In this document: positions 22,844 to 35,062 of the stretch, piece after piece
Layout: each line of letters opens with the position of its first letter
How positions within the stretch are numbered: position 1 is the first letter of the stretch
DNA from: Steromphala cineraria
Lineage: Eukaryota; Mollusca; Gastropoda; Trochida; Trochidae
DNA length: 64,000 nt
Direction: 5' to 3'
Assembly (NCBI GenBank): GCA_916613615.1
Contig: OU744732.1
Location: 46,987,227 to 47,051,226, forward strand
Program-made: the position numbers and the translations under genes
Notes under the pieces: generated by a model
What the model was told of the DNA's origin: nothing
The model's input: only the letters and a program-made list of their open reading frames with translations
The model's database searches: none

Positions 22844-24819
22844 GAGGTCATACAGTAGATCAATTCAGGCGAGAGCATAAAGGTCAACCCCTTCAATGTT
22901 ATATAGGTTGGATTTCTCGGGACTGGTTAGAAGCTCACACCACTTGGAGTTAAAACCACCCGTGGTTGATTTTGTAATTAAGCACATTTTATGAAATTCC
23001 TTTAGTCGTTTACAAAGGGAAAAAAAATCATTTTTATAGGATGGGTTATCAGCTGACATCAATTACAACTTCAATGATGTTGAAACCGACTTTTGTAATT
23101 AGAAGCTGTAATCAAACAATATTCCTTCATCCATGAGAAATAGCTCAAAAATATTATGATGATGATTAAAGCATGTAAATATGATATTAAACTTTCGAGG
23201 AAAGATTTTTCTACCGAGTGATGTACTTCTTTTCTCAATAGCTAAATTTTACCATGAACCGCATGCAAGTATGATAATGGGGCTTTAACCAATATGGCCT
23301 TTTAATGATGATGAATTAAACATGTCAAGAATAAACTATTTATAAAGAATATCTTTATGATTCTCAAATAGAAGGTTAAAGAATTACACTATATTATCTT
23401 GAGCACGAACGTGCAATAGAATTAAGAAAGAAACATTATTCAATAAGTCGATAATTATTAATATCCATAAGCTAATCACCCTGGTTTTGTTTGTGGCTAG
23501 TAACTGGCGCTTTACTATTCAACAATGAACTGACACACCACGACAAAGACTTGTAATACTTCCCGTCATGAGGCCACCACCAGTTTTTCCTTGTCAGTTT
23601 AACATCAGCGATTTGTCCTTCCTAGTTTTACACAAGAGACGTGCCATATAAACTGATTTGAAATATATATATATTTTTGTGAGAGTTGGTTTCTCACGTG
23701 AAGAAAGGTTGTATATAACAAAGAGTAAACATTTGATGGTTCGGACTGGATCAATCTTCTTCAATACAATGAATTCATTTCGACCATTATGTGGATCTTA
23801 TCAAGTATGATTACAAATGGAAGATCGTACATATTTATACAGGAACAAAACTATAAATTCATATACTCAACACTGCTGTGTGCTTAGATTGACAGAAATC
23901 AGTCATGTTTTGTCATGTGAATTCATCGTATTACAGAAGATTGATCCGATGTTTAGTCTTTCTTACACAAGCACTACTCTCTGATAGCTGATATGAATGT
24001 TCCTAATTCCCAATTTTATTTTTTTATCTAAACATTCATAGATATATTGAACAAAGGCTTTGCAAATAAGAAAGTAAAGACTAAAGTATATAAAAATCGA
24101 AAATTTTGCTTTTCAAAAATCATCTCGTTTAAACATCAATCTGAATCTAACAAACTTTAAGGAAACATTCTCTTTTACATCTTCACTCAACGGTAAAAAG
24201 AAACAATGGGGGATATATGCAGCATACACATGTTTACATCATATCTGCGGGAGTCCACTACCGTATATCATAAACTTTGAAACCTTAAGCTTAATTGCTC
24301 AATTTCCAAATACGATTTTAGATAATTGGCATTTTGAAATATCTTGATAACAGATAAAGAGAAGAAAAAGGAAAGGGGAGTAAAACAATTTACTGTTAAG
24401 ACGTCCACAATGTAGGATGTGTCAACAAGTGAAAGTTCAAGAGGGTTCATAAGGTCGACGACATCATGTACTTCTTGATAGTCTGATTTTTTAATTGTGT
24501 AACCTTATCTTAAAGTTTCTGTTGAAGAAACATAATCTTAAAACAGTGATTTCTGCAATCCCCGTCTGAACAGGCATACAATATTCAAAAATGAGCCCCT
24601 TGTGTATTTATATTTACAAAATGTCATTCAAAAACATGTTTATCTGTCAACAATATTATCTTTTTGGCTCTTTAGAAGTAAGAAAACTTTGTTTTGTCGT
24701 TGAGAGTAAACAGGTGTTTAAAATATTACACAAAAACGTTGTTGCCATAAGTATATGGATTCATTTTGAACATATCAATTAACGAATATTTTTGGTTGTT
24801 CAAAATCCTTAATGTTATA
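22844..24819. other. TLR-A 3' flank and start of unit B, no further gene
   Basis: The interval holds the 3' untranslated region of TLR-A and the intergenic part of unit B. A module at 23170-23420 (AAATATGATATTAAACTTTC, later TTGAGCACGAACGTGCAATA) recurs in pieces at 3590-3770, 14275-14449 and 34950-35062. Short open frames here are not supported by homology. Confidence 0.6.
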
Positions 24820-26336
24820 AACAATTCAAAAAAAGAAACGCATAGCCAAATTTTCACAGCTTTAATTACGGGTTTGGATCAAGCACACAGACGTAGCTAA
24901 TGTTCGTAACTCATTGAAACTTGGCACTGTATAGAGTATATATTTCATTTCAATTTTCTGAATACAAAAACGAATTATCACAAATACTGTCTCTGATATG
25001 GGTCGCTGCTTTCAGTATCTGTTATGCCCATCCCTGGCTGTCAACACTGCTTGGCACCTACGCGGCATGGACTGGATAACACGTCGTATTGCTTCTCTTG
25101 GCATGTGTTGCCACTCTTGCTGCAACGCTAACACAAGTTCATGTAACGTCTGGGGTTGACGTTGATGTCGACGCAGACGTCTATTCAGCTCATCCCAGAT
25201 GTGCTCGGTGGGGTTCAGATCCGGGGATTTGGAGGGCCATGGGAGGACATTGATGTTCTCAGTGACGAGGAAGTCAACTGTCAAACCTGCTGTATGGGGC
25301 CTGGCGTTATCCTGCTGGAATATTTCCCGACGTCAGTCAATAACGTTGCATAGATGAGGACGTAGGATTTGTCGGAAAAATTCGACCGCCGTTAAATTGC
25401 CCTGGACCACCACAAGCTCCCATCTCTGGTTGTAGGAGATCGCTCCCCACACCATGACTCTCCCACCGCCGAATCTGTCGTACTCATGGACACAATTCTG
25501 GGCAAATCTTTCATTTCGAAGTCTGTACACTCGATGTCTTCCGTCTCTTGAAAACACCTGGAAGCGCGACTCATCGCTAAACCAGACCCTTCTCCAGTTA
25601 GCCCAAACCCACATCCTGACATTCCGGCACCATCTGACACTCTGAGGTCGGTAACATACCGTCAAAGTAGGCAGAACGAGAGGCCTTCCTGCCCGCAACA
25701 CAGCGACTCGCAGACGGTTCCTGACGGTTTGGTTGGACAATCTTCTAAGGCTGGGCAGTCTTAACATGGTCTCTCTGGCTGTCAGATGACGGTGTGCAAT
25801 TGTCGTATGTAGCGGTCGTCACGTATGGTGGTCACTCGAGGTCGACCACTTCTTGGGCGATCTTGAGTGGAATTGGTCTGGTTATATCGGTCCCACAACC
25901 GCGAAATAGTGGCTTGGTTAACCCCAAAGTTGCGAGCAACATTTGTTTGGGTCTCTCCGGCTTGAAGGCGTCCTATGGCGTTGTTCGGGTCAGTGTCGGA
26001 TAATCTCGGCATTTTCGATTCACAATTTCTATTCTTAAATTTCCTTGAAATGATGAACCGGGAGTTTGTCTTTTATAGCCATGCCATCCAACACGCATTT
26101 TCGGGATTTTTACGTGCAATACGAGAAATTGTAACTTTAAACGACCTTTTCATGCAATTTCAACGAATCACCCGTATTTGCTAATGTTATGACTGTATGG
26201 TTGCGTTTTAGTGCACTGTGAGGCCTCATATCCCTTGGTAGAATTTTATCAACAAATGGATCCAATATTGTCAATATATTTTTGATAATAACTTTTGCAA
26301 AATCCAAATTTTCCTATGTGTTTCTTTTTTAAGGGG
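24820..26336 (-). mobile_element. Tc1/mariner-type DNA transposon, inactive
   Basis: The left end contains AAAAAAGAAACGCATAGCCA and continues AATTTT. The right end is the reverse complement of AAAAAAGAAACACATAGGAA followed by AATTTG. The element is about 1.5 kb and sits at a TA: unit A has the uninterrupted site AATGTTATATTTTATATCAG (about 16719), while unit B has AATGTTATA before the element and TATATTTTGTATCAG after it. It carries one broken transposase gene on the minus strand. Confidence 0.88.
25012..26012 (-). pseudogene. Tc1-like transposase (DD34E), frameshifted and with a stop
   Basis: On the minus strand the product starts MPRLSDTDPNNAIGRLQAGE, with a helix-turn-helix (NFGVNQATISRLWDRY) and an AT-hook-like SGRPR. 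The catalytic triad is visible: D in VWFSDESRF, D in FQQDNARPH, and E in NPTEHIWDELNRR, with 34 residues between the second D and E. This is the DD34E signature of Tc1 elements. A frameshift near 25800, after DDRYIR, moves the reading to the frame containing TARETMLRLPSLRRLSNQTV. An in-frame TGA at about 25333, just before RREIFQQDN, ends it again. It is therefore non-functional as read. All domains are otherwise present and little decayed, so inactivation looks fairly recent. Confidence 0.9.
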
Positions 26337-26428
26337 TATATTTTGTATCAGATAAATATATCTGGCCTAGTCGATTATATTTCATTTGGTAACTATTCAT
26401 GCATCGATGCACTTACCGTTATGGGTAA

Positions 26429-26434
26429 GGAAGT
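26429..26434 (+). promoter_or_regulatory. Conserved GGAAGT motif upstream of TLR-B leader exon
   Basis: The context is GTAAGGAAGTTACA, 191 bp before the leader-exon donor. It is the counterpart of 16815-16820 and 41452-41457. Confidence 0.4.
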
Positions 26435-26519
26435 TACACTGAATCAAACAAAGTTATTGGTAAAAGCGTTAATCTTTACCTTTGTTGAAAAACACTTCCT
26501 TATAGGTACCTTTTATTTT

Positions 26520-26620
26520 GTTCAGTATTCGTTTTACCAACTACCAGGCACCCGTTTGCAGCTCTCTACCCCGGGTGTTGCGTCTTTCAAGATTTCTGGT
26601 ATCCAAAGTTTACAAACAAG
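26520..26620 (+). other. Predicted 5' non-coding leader exon of TLR-B
   Basis: Nearly identical to the TLR-A leader: TTCAGTATTC at the start, GTTTGCAGCTCTCTACCCC within, and TTTACAAACAAG before the donor GTACGTG. The intron then runs 2.9 kb to TGTTTCAG at 29525. Because the coding exon is broken, this leader may be part of an expressed pseudogene. Confidence 0.58.
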
Positions 26621-26829
26621 GTACGTGTTTTAATATTCAATAGTACAACAAATATAATCATGATGTAAAAGTTACAAGTCAAGTCACTATCTCGAGGTTT
26701 TGCTTCTGCAAATGGACACCAAGTTCACATGAAATAATTATTGTGAAAAACAATACACTAACTATTGACTTTTGACTAAACATTGAAAACAAAAAGCATG
26801 TATATAATTATGTAATAGATACATTCAGA

Positions 26830-28820
26830 AGCAAAAGAAACGATACCATATATTATGCATGATATGATAAGCTGCGAGTGAAAGGTGCAGCCGAAGTATG
26901 ATTATTTCATTATGTTATTATTTTCAATATATTCATTATTTAATTTCAAGAGCTAACTGAAATAACTTTTTTATTTCAAAGCTAAATCTGTTAACACCTT
27001 TGAAAAACACGCCTTTCAAAAATGGCGGTTAAAAATCTCCTCAATTAGACGAGAAAGGATAGTGAAATTGGCCCTTTGTTGTTATTGGCTTGTTTTTAAA
27101 CCAGTTTACAGTCAAAACGCATGAACAAATTAATTTCTTTCAAGTTTTTTTAAAATGTTGCTAAAGTCTTTAATTCATCAAATTTATATATTTGAATATT
27201 TTTGTATTCCATTTCCAAAGATTATGACAAAAGATAACATTGAAAAAGCTTTTTTTGGCCCCTCATATATTTGAACAGTCATTACTAACATACTTTGATC
27301 TTTGAAATTGTGAGCACTTCTTCACAACTAACGTGCCTATCACAAGGGTTTGTAGTCGCATTTAGTTTTTTGTTCTGTAAATTTTTGAAAAAGTTGGTAT
27401 TTTTTTTTAGCGCCTAAATGTATGTAGTAGATATACCCACACTTTCCGAAGTGTTTCGCTCTATAACCTCCGAATTGAATCGTGGGACTACCAGGGGTAG
27501 GAGAAACACGATTCAAACAGGAGGTGTATTAAGTCATGCAGTGAGGAAAATGTGGGTTTACCTGACTTATATCCCACACCGGTTGAGTTCATTAGACCAA
27601 AAAGAGCTTTTCGTCATTCTCTGTGTAAACATATCTTCACCTTACTAGATCAATAGAATATTTAAAACGATCTTCTACTAGCAGTTTCAAAACCATATAC
27701 TAACTTCATTACATTAAAACTTGGTACAAAGTTACAAAGTAGTACCTATATATAGGCTTGGTGGGAAAAATAACAGTATTGACATGTCACAATAAAAAGT
27801 TCTTTTTCTTGTAGTTCAGTTGATACGTTGACTCGCAACATAAAGGTCCCCGGTTCAAATCCCACTTTCGATGTTTATAAATCTTAAAATATTAGAATTA
27901 TTAATGTTACACGTCAGTTGATTTGCCAAAGTTGAAGATCTGACTTAGTGTAAGATTAGAATAAAAAGTAGGTGTATAAGAAATGTAAAGATGTATCGGT
28001 CAAAACATCTACAGTTGGAACAAAGGAAACCATAGCAACTTATCCGGGAATGGATGGCTTGATAATAATAGAAAATTGAGTTCCCTAGTAACTGATATTT
28101 AATTGCTATCATAATCTGTAGTTTCACTCAAAAACACAAGTTCTCATATCCTGTAATATGTTATAAATGTAGGATTGATGGTCAGTACGAGAACATCACC
28201 TGAATAATATTTGAACTAAGTTTTTTAATTTTAAAGCAATATATGATAACGCTTTTGACGTTGAAAAATCTCCTTAACTAGACGAGATAGGATAGTGAAA
28301 ATGGCCCTTTTGTTTGTTTTTAAAACATAAATTTCTATCAAGATTTTTTATATTAGTAACATCATTAACTTTTCAAAATTATAAATTTCATAATTTTTCA
28401 TTCCAATTCAAAAGATTTAAACATAACATTGATAAAGTTGTTTTGGGACCCCATGTGTATTTGAACAGTCATACAATTATAAGTATCATACTTTGATGTT
28501 TGAAATTGTGAGTACTTCTTCACAACTAATGTGCCCATCACAAGGGTTAGTAGTTGCATTTCATTTATAACAGGATCTTGGTATTGTTTCTTTTGCCCCT
28601 GAGTGTATATGTTCAAAAATAGATATCGCTTGTGGAAGATCAAGTGAAATCGCCTAGGAGATGCCATTTTTACAGTAGATTTTAAACAATGCCCTGCTTT
28701 TGGCAAGTACATGACATAAAAAACGTTTTGAATGATCAGGTAATGGTAATCACAATGATATGCCATAAACACGTTGTGACAACACCGTTGTAGGGCTTGA
28801 GAGCAGTGTTCAGAGATGTA
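26830..28820. repeat. Dispersed repeats in the TLR-B intron
   Basis: From 26830 to about 27400 the sequence matches intron 3 of the 77-residue gene (AAAAGAAACGATACCATAT; ACGCCTTT...AAAAATCTCCT). From 27427 to 27553 lies a decayed palindrome of the GATATACCC type. From 27560 to about 28060 comes the tRNA-like repeat with a recognisable B-box (CCCCGGTTCAAATCCC). Part of the first repeat returns at about 28200-28610. The rest, to 29525, has no gene. Confidence 0.55.
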
Positions 28821-29526
28821 AATTGTTCTTGCAAGCGTAATGTAAAATAATTTTGGATGGTAAGTAGAATATCACCTTCGGGTCTTCTGATATCAAATTC
28901 CAAAACCCGTTGATAAAAGTAAAATATACTCGGCAAGCCTCAGACATTTGTTTCTTTATCAACTTGTGTAGATATATTTGAGATCAAAAGACACTCAGAA
29001 AAGATTCTCTATAACTTTATTGATATATTGCACATTGTCTTTTTCCTTAAATGGCGCTAATCACGACCACGTAGGTCTGTACATCACGTTTTTAACATCC
29101 CCACTTTTGAGGGGGATTTGTTTGCCTATCAAATACTGTGACGTGATTAAAATGATTACAAATGATAAGTCCTTAAGGAAATTCACTGTGACTGGATCGA
29201 GGAAACAGTGGAGAAATTTTGTAACACATCGGATCAGAGACGATGCTACTTAACAAATAAAATAGATGTTTTCATTATTGTCGATGAAGTAGTCAAATGT
29301 TAATTGCTAGACTAAACAAATAGCTTAATCTTAATTTCTCAACTTTCCAGCATAGGCACATGTAAGGAAAATCAAAGCACCATGCAAAGTAATTCATACA
29401 CACTCAAAATTAGCGAATCCCTTGATAGATAAAAAGGTAATTTTAACCATATGATTGGATCCACGTTCTTAGTGAGAACATGATTGTTTATAACTGTTAA
29501 TAAATAAAGCCTTATGTTGTTTCAGG

Positions 29527-32500
29527 ATGAAGACTGTTGGATCCTTCCTGCTGATACTCCTACTCCTACTCCTAGAGAACTCTCTGTCCGCGTCTGTCCC
29601 TTGTCCTCCCTGTGAGTGCTATGTAAGAGCTGGGGAACTCTATGCAAGATGTTCCAGGAAAGACTTAACCCACATACCTGACACAATTCCACACAGTGTG
29701 AAACATATGTTTCTTCACCAAAATCTAAATCATGTGAGCAACAATACATTCAAAAGATTCATAGATCTTATTTCTCTCGATTTGTCATCAAATAGAATTT
29801 CAATGCTTCCTGTTGATTCATTTGTGAATAACAAAAGGCTGGAAAGATTAAATCTTAAAGATAATATTTTAGGAAATGCAAGTTTCCCAATGGGTGTGTT
29901 TCGTTCACAAAGAGCCCTTAAGTCTCTAGATGTTGGAAAGAACCGGATGTACGAATACCCTGACTCTGCACTTAGTGACATTTTCTCACTCTCCAGCCTT
30001 GTTGTAGATGGACTACCTATCCCTTTATTTGGAAAAGGTTTTGGCAACCTAAAACTCAGGAATCTGGATATGTCTGGAAAAACATCGATTTGTCAAACTA
30101 GACACTTGACAAACAACTCCTTCGTCTATCTGGAACACCTTTTCCATCTAGATGTGAGTAAATGTGTTATTATTCAGATTGACACTGGAGCGTTTCTCCC
30201 ACTTCACAATATCGACACACTTGATGTGTCTAGTAACAAATATCTTGGCTTTGATGTCTTTGGCCAGTCTTTCTATGGGCTTAGAAACTCTTCCATTCGG
30301 TCAGTGAAAGCTAATAGAATAGTGTCTGAGTTCTCCATTGGACAGATTCTGAGCGTAAATCATGTCAAATACTTCCTAGATACCAGCATGACTGAAATTA
30401 GCTTCGACTTCAACAGACTGGAAATCGTTGAATCAAAAGTTACTCACTTTCTCTCTAAACTCGAGACTCTTTCTGTGAAAGGAAACAGATTTGTTTATGG
30501 TCCGTATCTTCTAGCAGGCGATAGATTGACCAACCTCAAGACACTAGAAGCTAGCAGCCAATATGAAGGCACCGCATTTCATTTATTTATAAAGTCAAGA
30601 TTTGATATCATTAAGAAAAGAAGTATATTTGCTGATGTGGAAGACAGAGAATATACTCTAGGTCCTAGAGCAGATGTAAGGGAAACAGAAAGGGCTTCAG
30701 AGTCAGGGGATGACAGAGGCGATAAACAAATCAACATTCAGACAAACGATGAATCAGAATATGTGAAGGAGGGCGATAAGTTTGACTGGGAAATTAGATT
30801 TAATAAATTTTCTATCCAACTAACAGATCCGCAAATTCGGGTACCCTTTCCCCAAAAAGTAGAAGTTATGAACATTTCCAATTGCAAACTAACATATACA
30901 ATCCCCAAAATTATATTTTACAATAACACCATAAAAGTACTTGATGCTTCAGCCAACCTATTTACTGCATGGTATGGACCAGTGACCAGTATTACAGGAC
31001 ATTTATTGCTGGAGTATGTTGATCTCTCGAACAACTTCTGTGTGACCATGAACTCAACTTTCTTTCATTCAGCACCACACCTACGTACACTGAATATCAG
31101 CAACAATTACCTGTATGGGGATTTATCGAATGACATGGAAGGATTGATTTTCAGACACACAAAAGAACTCAGGACGTTGAGGATTTCTCACAACATTCTA
31201 CAGGACCTCCCGCAGACATTGTTCAGTGAGCTGCGAGAATTGGAACACCTCGACCTGAGCTGGAACAGTCTCTCCACCTGGACAGTTGCCATCAGTCACA
31301 TGGTCCATCTGCAGCACCTGGACATTTCCTTCAACAGGTTTCTTGAGATACCACAATCACTGAGAGCTGACATAGACAACATCATAAAAAACCATCGGTC
31401 CCTCCGCATCTCCGTCAAAGGAAACTCTCTGAGGTGTGATTGTCATACGGTGGACTCTCTGAGGTGGATGCTTGACAGCAAGGTAACGTTTCCAGAACTG
31501 AATGTGACAAAATGTGTGCAGGAGGACATGACAATTATTTATTTGAGAGACTTACATGGAATAGTGATGAAGCTTCAGCTGAGGTGTAGAACCACAGCTT
31601 CCCTTGTGGTCGGGTTGTCTTTAGGAGTCTTTGTCTGTCTGTTACTCTCTGTGGCTGGTGTGTTGTATCGGTACCGGTGGAAGCTGAGGTATCTCTACTA
31701 CACCACAAGGAGAAAGCACAGAGGGTACCAGAGACTGGACCAAGAGCAGGATAACTTCACATACGATGCATTCATTTCCTACGCTGATAAGACAGGAGCT
31801 TTGTTATTGATGACATGCGTGTTATCCTGGAGGAGAGATATGGACTCAAACTCTGCATCCACCATCGAGACTTCATGGTCGGCCAAGCCATAACAGACAA
31901 CATCATCAACGCCATCCAGACGAGCCGCAGAACAGTAGTTGTTTTGTCCCCTGACTTTGTGAAGAGCTCCTGGTGTCTGTACGAGGTTCACATGGCTCGC
32001 CTGGAGGGTGTGTACACTGGACGGGACGTGATGTGTGTGGTGTGGTACAGAGACCCACCCAGCACCCGGGACCTCTCCTCGGACCTGCTGGAGGAGCTGG
32101 CTACAGGAACCTACCTCAAGTACAACGAGGAGGAGCAGGAGATGTCCCATCTTCACAACGTCACGGGCGAAACGAAAAAGTTTCTAAACTTTCCCATTCC
32201 TCCCTTGACATCATTGGCCGTGATTTCTGTGCTAGCATTTCAACCCGCTGCACGGAAGTAGAATAGTCCAATCAGAAGACAGCATGTTAACTGAACCGTT
32301 TTGAAAAAATACTATTTTGTATGTGTTTTACAAGGGCGAGAAACAATTAATTTGAGTGATACATAAATGTTTGTCTTCTCTGCATTCTCGGTGCTCATCA
32401 AAAACGTGAAAACAACCATGCGGACTGAAATTTGAAATTAAATTTCACTCGGATAGTTTTCAAAAAGATCATCTGTTAGTATTTTGAATTTGTTCCGAAA

Positions 32501-32704
32501 TTTCATTGGCTAATTTGTAAGAGCTGATAAGGGGCGTAACTCGTGATCACGATAGGTGTCGCTGCTCCGGATCACCAGTTTTCTACCTTGTGAAGGCAAG
32601 GTCTAAAGCGAGGAGAGTTGCTCGATACGTTTTTACCTTGCCGTGGGAAGATGGAGATGTCCTGGCAGAGTCTCAGAGATGCTTTGGTTGGAACACGAGA
32701 CTAA
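29527..32704 (+). pseudogene. Toll-like receptor B, broken in the TIR domain
   Basis: Paralogue of TLR-A with the same start context (TTTCAGG before ATG), signal peptide, N-terminal cap, LRRs, charged island, C-terminal cap (LRCDC) and transmembrane helix. Two lesions hit the TIR. First, two bases are missing right after GAT at 31788, where A and C read GATGAAGAC, so the frame leaves the TIR after YDAFISYAD and stops at about 31893 (788 residues). Second, about 505 bp are inserted at 32148-32652 inside the last TIR helix, before the CTGGCAGAG that encodes box 3. Between the lesions the TIR sequence is undamaged in another frame (31815-32145). As read, the product would be a membrane-anchored ectodomain with no working TIR; a decoy role is possible but unproven. 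Confidence 0.9.
32148..32652. mobile_element. ~505-bp insertion in TLR-B with target duplication
   Basis: GGAGATGTC(C) occurs at 32138-32147 and again at 32653-32662. TLR-A and TLR-C have one copy of this place (GGAGATGTTCTGG). The insert begins near CCATCTTCACAACG and ends near GTGGGAAGATGG, so the ends match for about 8 bp as inverted repeats. A duplication of 8-10 bp fits a hAT or Mutator-like non-autonomous element. It encodes no protein. Confidence 0.8.
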
Positions 32705-32848
32705 GAGGTCATACAGTAGATCAATTCACTCTAGAGCATTAAGGCTTCAATGTTATTGGCTGGATCTCTCAGACACCACCTGGAGGCAAAATCACCTGTG
32801 AAGATGGTTGATTTTGTAATTAAAAACATTTTATGTAATTATATAAGT

Positions 32849-33025
32849 TGTCCTTAAGGAACAGTGCCATCGGGGTATTTTTTGTGGAAACGAAATTAAA
32901 GAGGACACAGTGATGAATTATATCCTTCATCAAACTGATAAATCTAGAACTAAAATATGAATAGGGAAGTACTCCTAAATTGTTTTCCCACCAAATATAC
33001 CCCGATTGGACAGTCCCTTTAAGTA
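32849..33025. mobile_element. ~175-bp MITE with ~40-bp inverted ends
   Basis: The left end CTTAAGGAACAGTGCCATCG, continuing GGGTATTTTTTGTGG, is the imperfect reverse complement of the right end (CCACCAAATATACCCCGATT, then GGACAGTCCCTTTAAG). TTAA occurs at both ends. Related sequence forms the 61035-61230 region in the scramblase intron. Confidence 0.6.
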
Positions 33026-34374
33026 GCTTGTCATTGTTGAACAAATATAATGTTTCTTTATTTAAAATGTGTCAGGATGAAGCAACATTTCTACGTTATT
33101 GGTAAAGATTTGATGCAGAATGTGAAATAATACGTAAACCAAGGTTCAATGGTTACTGTTTTGTACATTAAACTTTATTTGTTTATTCAGACACGACTTA
33201 TCGTATGTTATAACTTTATTGTCAGCATGACAATGTATGATTTTGAAATAAAATACATGCCCAAATTCTTTGTTGAAACAATATGATTATTTGATTGAAA
33301 AAGATACATGAAAAAACCTTACCCATTCGTCCAACATGATTGCTCTTATTAAACAACCACTAACCTCGACTCTATCACTTCTCGATTTTCATTCAAAGAG
33401 TTTTCAACAAAATAAGAACTTGGCTTGATTTTTGTTCATTAGTCCAATAAACACCTTTAATTAGCCTTTCATTAAGACAGCGTAATTATCGGCTGTGGAA
33501 AACCCACCGAGGCAGGGGCCAAAAAACTCGCGCGGGTGTGATGTAATAAACATACCATACTGTACAGAGTGGTTCATCAATATTTCAACTGAAATACCGC
33601 CTTTAATAATTGTTTCATTACCATTGATGTGGATATATTTTTAACACCAAACGTGTAACATCGTCAAATGATTTATCTAACTGGAGTGGAGAACAATTTC
33701 TGAAAATCGTAAATTATTGTTTTATTCTCTGTGATATTGTTATGATAGATGTATTAGGCAGTGATTCTGTTTATGACGTCACAAAAAGGGCGTGTGACCA
33801 GTCATGCATTCACTAGTTTGTGGCCAGATAGATCTAAGCGGTCCATCAAAAGTGGCTTTCAAAAACGGCTTTCATTACCAAACTGAACATATTTGAGTAG
33901 CGACCTTTGAAGCACTATACAGTATCGCAATCATACATTCATATTTTCCAAAGAAAAAAGTGAAATATTTGTGTTTATGTAAACTTTAAAATCCGGAACC
34001 CAAACAAGAAGACAATGATAAATAATTCACATTTCTTTACACTGGTTGCTTGCTCTGCTTTACGTATCTTATTGTTTGTTCTATGATGATTATGAAACCG
34101 AGTGGAATGTGTGATGGTGGAAAGAACACAGACGAAGGTTGTTGTTTGAGTAGGCCAGATGAATTATTTCCAATAAACTATAAAGAATAAAAACCCTGAA
34201 ACAATAATAACAAATATTAGGGTTTGATTAAGTACAATACATATGTATGATAAATATTGTAAGATTTGTATCGTAACATGTAATGAATTATATATTTAAA
34301 CAATGATTTTAGATTTGAAATACATGCTATACGTCATTGTAGCAGATTACCAGAGTGAGAGGGAAGTGGCCCTT
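33026..34374. other. Intergenic, nothing recognised
   Basis: AT-rich sequence with no open frame that resembles a gene, no clear tandem array and no inverted pair that I could find. Confidence 0.5.
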
Positions 34375-34516
34375 AGCATGAGTTGTCGAGGTGTATCCAG
34401 ATGAAGACGGAGTGGTACGAAACGTCAAACTGAGGACTCAGTTTGGAGAATATTAACGTTCCGTTGCATGATCTTGGAGAGTGCAGCTGAGAATTCAGCA
34501 GAGAGACATTAAAGAT
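34375..34516 (+). mobile_element. Relic of a BEL/Pao-like retrotransposon polyprotein end
   Basis: One frame reads VVEVYPDEDGVVRNVKLRTQ followed by FGEY and a stop. This is typical of the segment after the integrase in BEL/Pao elements, where a DxDGxVR motif precedes VK(L/V)RT. Only about 45 residues survive, with stops downstream. Confidence 0.45.
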
Positions 34517-34949
34517 GCTATATCATACTTGCAATATTTTAAAAAGTATTTTTAATGTATACGTTGTATTTTTAGAAAAAATAAGCGATCAACCTTGAGA
34601 AAATCGGACCAAAATTCATCAAATGGGAGATAATTTACCAAAAAATACCGAAACGGCAGTCGACATAAGGGCGAATCAAGTGTGGCCATTTCACAACTTC
34701 CTGTTTCTAAACGTACGCTTGAAAACCGTCTTTGTCGCGCGCAACTAGATTTTATATTCTTTTTCTCCGAATAAGGTATTCGTTGCTGTCAAAGTTGATA
34801 CCCATCGAACGTAATTACGGTAGTTGAGACACGGTGTAAATCCTACACGCATAATGATTACGTCACCAAAAACAGGTTCGTTAAATGACATGCCCTTTCT
34901 ACGGGAGTACTGTGCTTGAAGCGTCGAAATAAGTATGTTATTGTTGATT

Positions 34950-35062
34950 AAACAATCTAAATATGATATTAAAATTTCGACGAAAGATTTTTCTACAAAG
35001 TCATGTATTTCATTTCTCAATAGCTAAGTTGCATCCTGAACAGCTTGCAAGTATGATACAGC
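34950..35062 (+). repeat. Partial copy of the TLR 3'-flank module
   Basis: AAATATGATATTAAAATTTC, then GAAAGATTTTTCTAC and CTTGCAAGTATGATA, match 23175-23280 downstream of TLR-A. It lies 2.2 kb downstream of TLR-B, which suggests the 3' flank of unit B was itself split by insertions or rearrangement. Confidence 0.6.

Larger units (their letters stand above)
14290..22950 (+). repeat. TLR unit A (paralogous segment)
   Basis: From the AATAGAATTAA...AATGAATAATATCC region (about 14400-14890) through the TLR coding exon, this block parallels 23290-32800. Matching anchors include GGATATATGCAGCATA (15774 and 24212), GAAGAAACATAATCTTAAAA (16394 and 24523), the leader exon, and the TLR coding exon. The interval 14819-16040 between the X2 end and the next MITE holds no gene that I can support. 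Confidence 0.8.
23290..32800 (+). repeat. TLR unit B (paralogous segment)
   Basis: Second copy of the TLR unit, in the same orientation as unit A. It has gained a Tc1-like transposon (24820-26336) and an insertion in the TLR (32148-32652), and it lacks the MITE found at 16043 in unit A. Confidence 0.8.

Noticed and set aside
26295..26633. 112-residue open frame spanning the TLR-B leader exon
   Set aside because: It starts inside the Tc1-like element and is not conserved in the leader exons of TLR-A or TLR-C.
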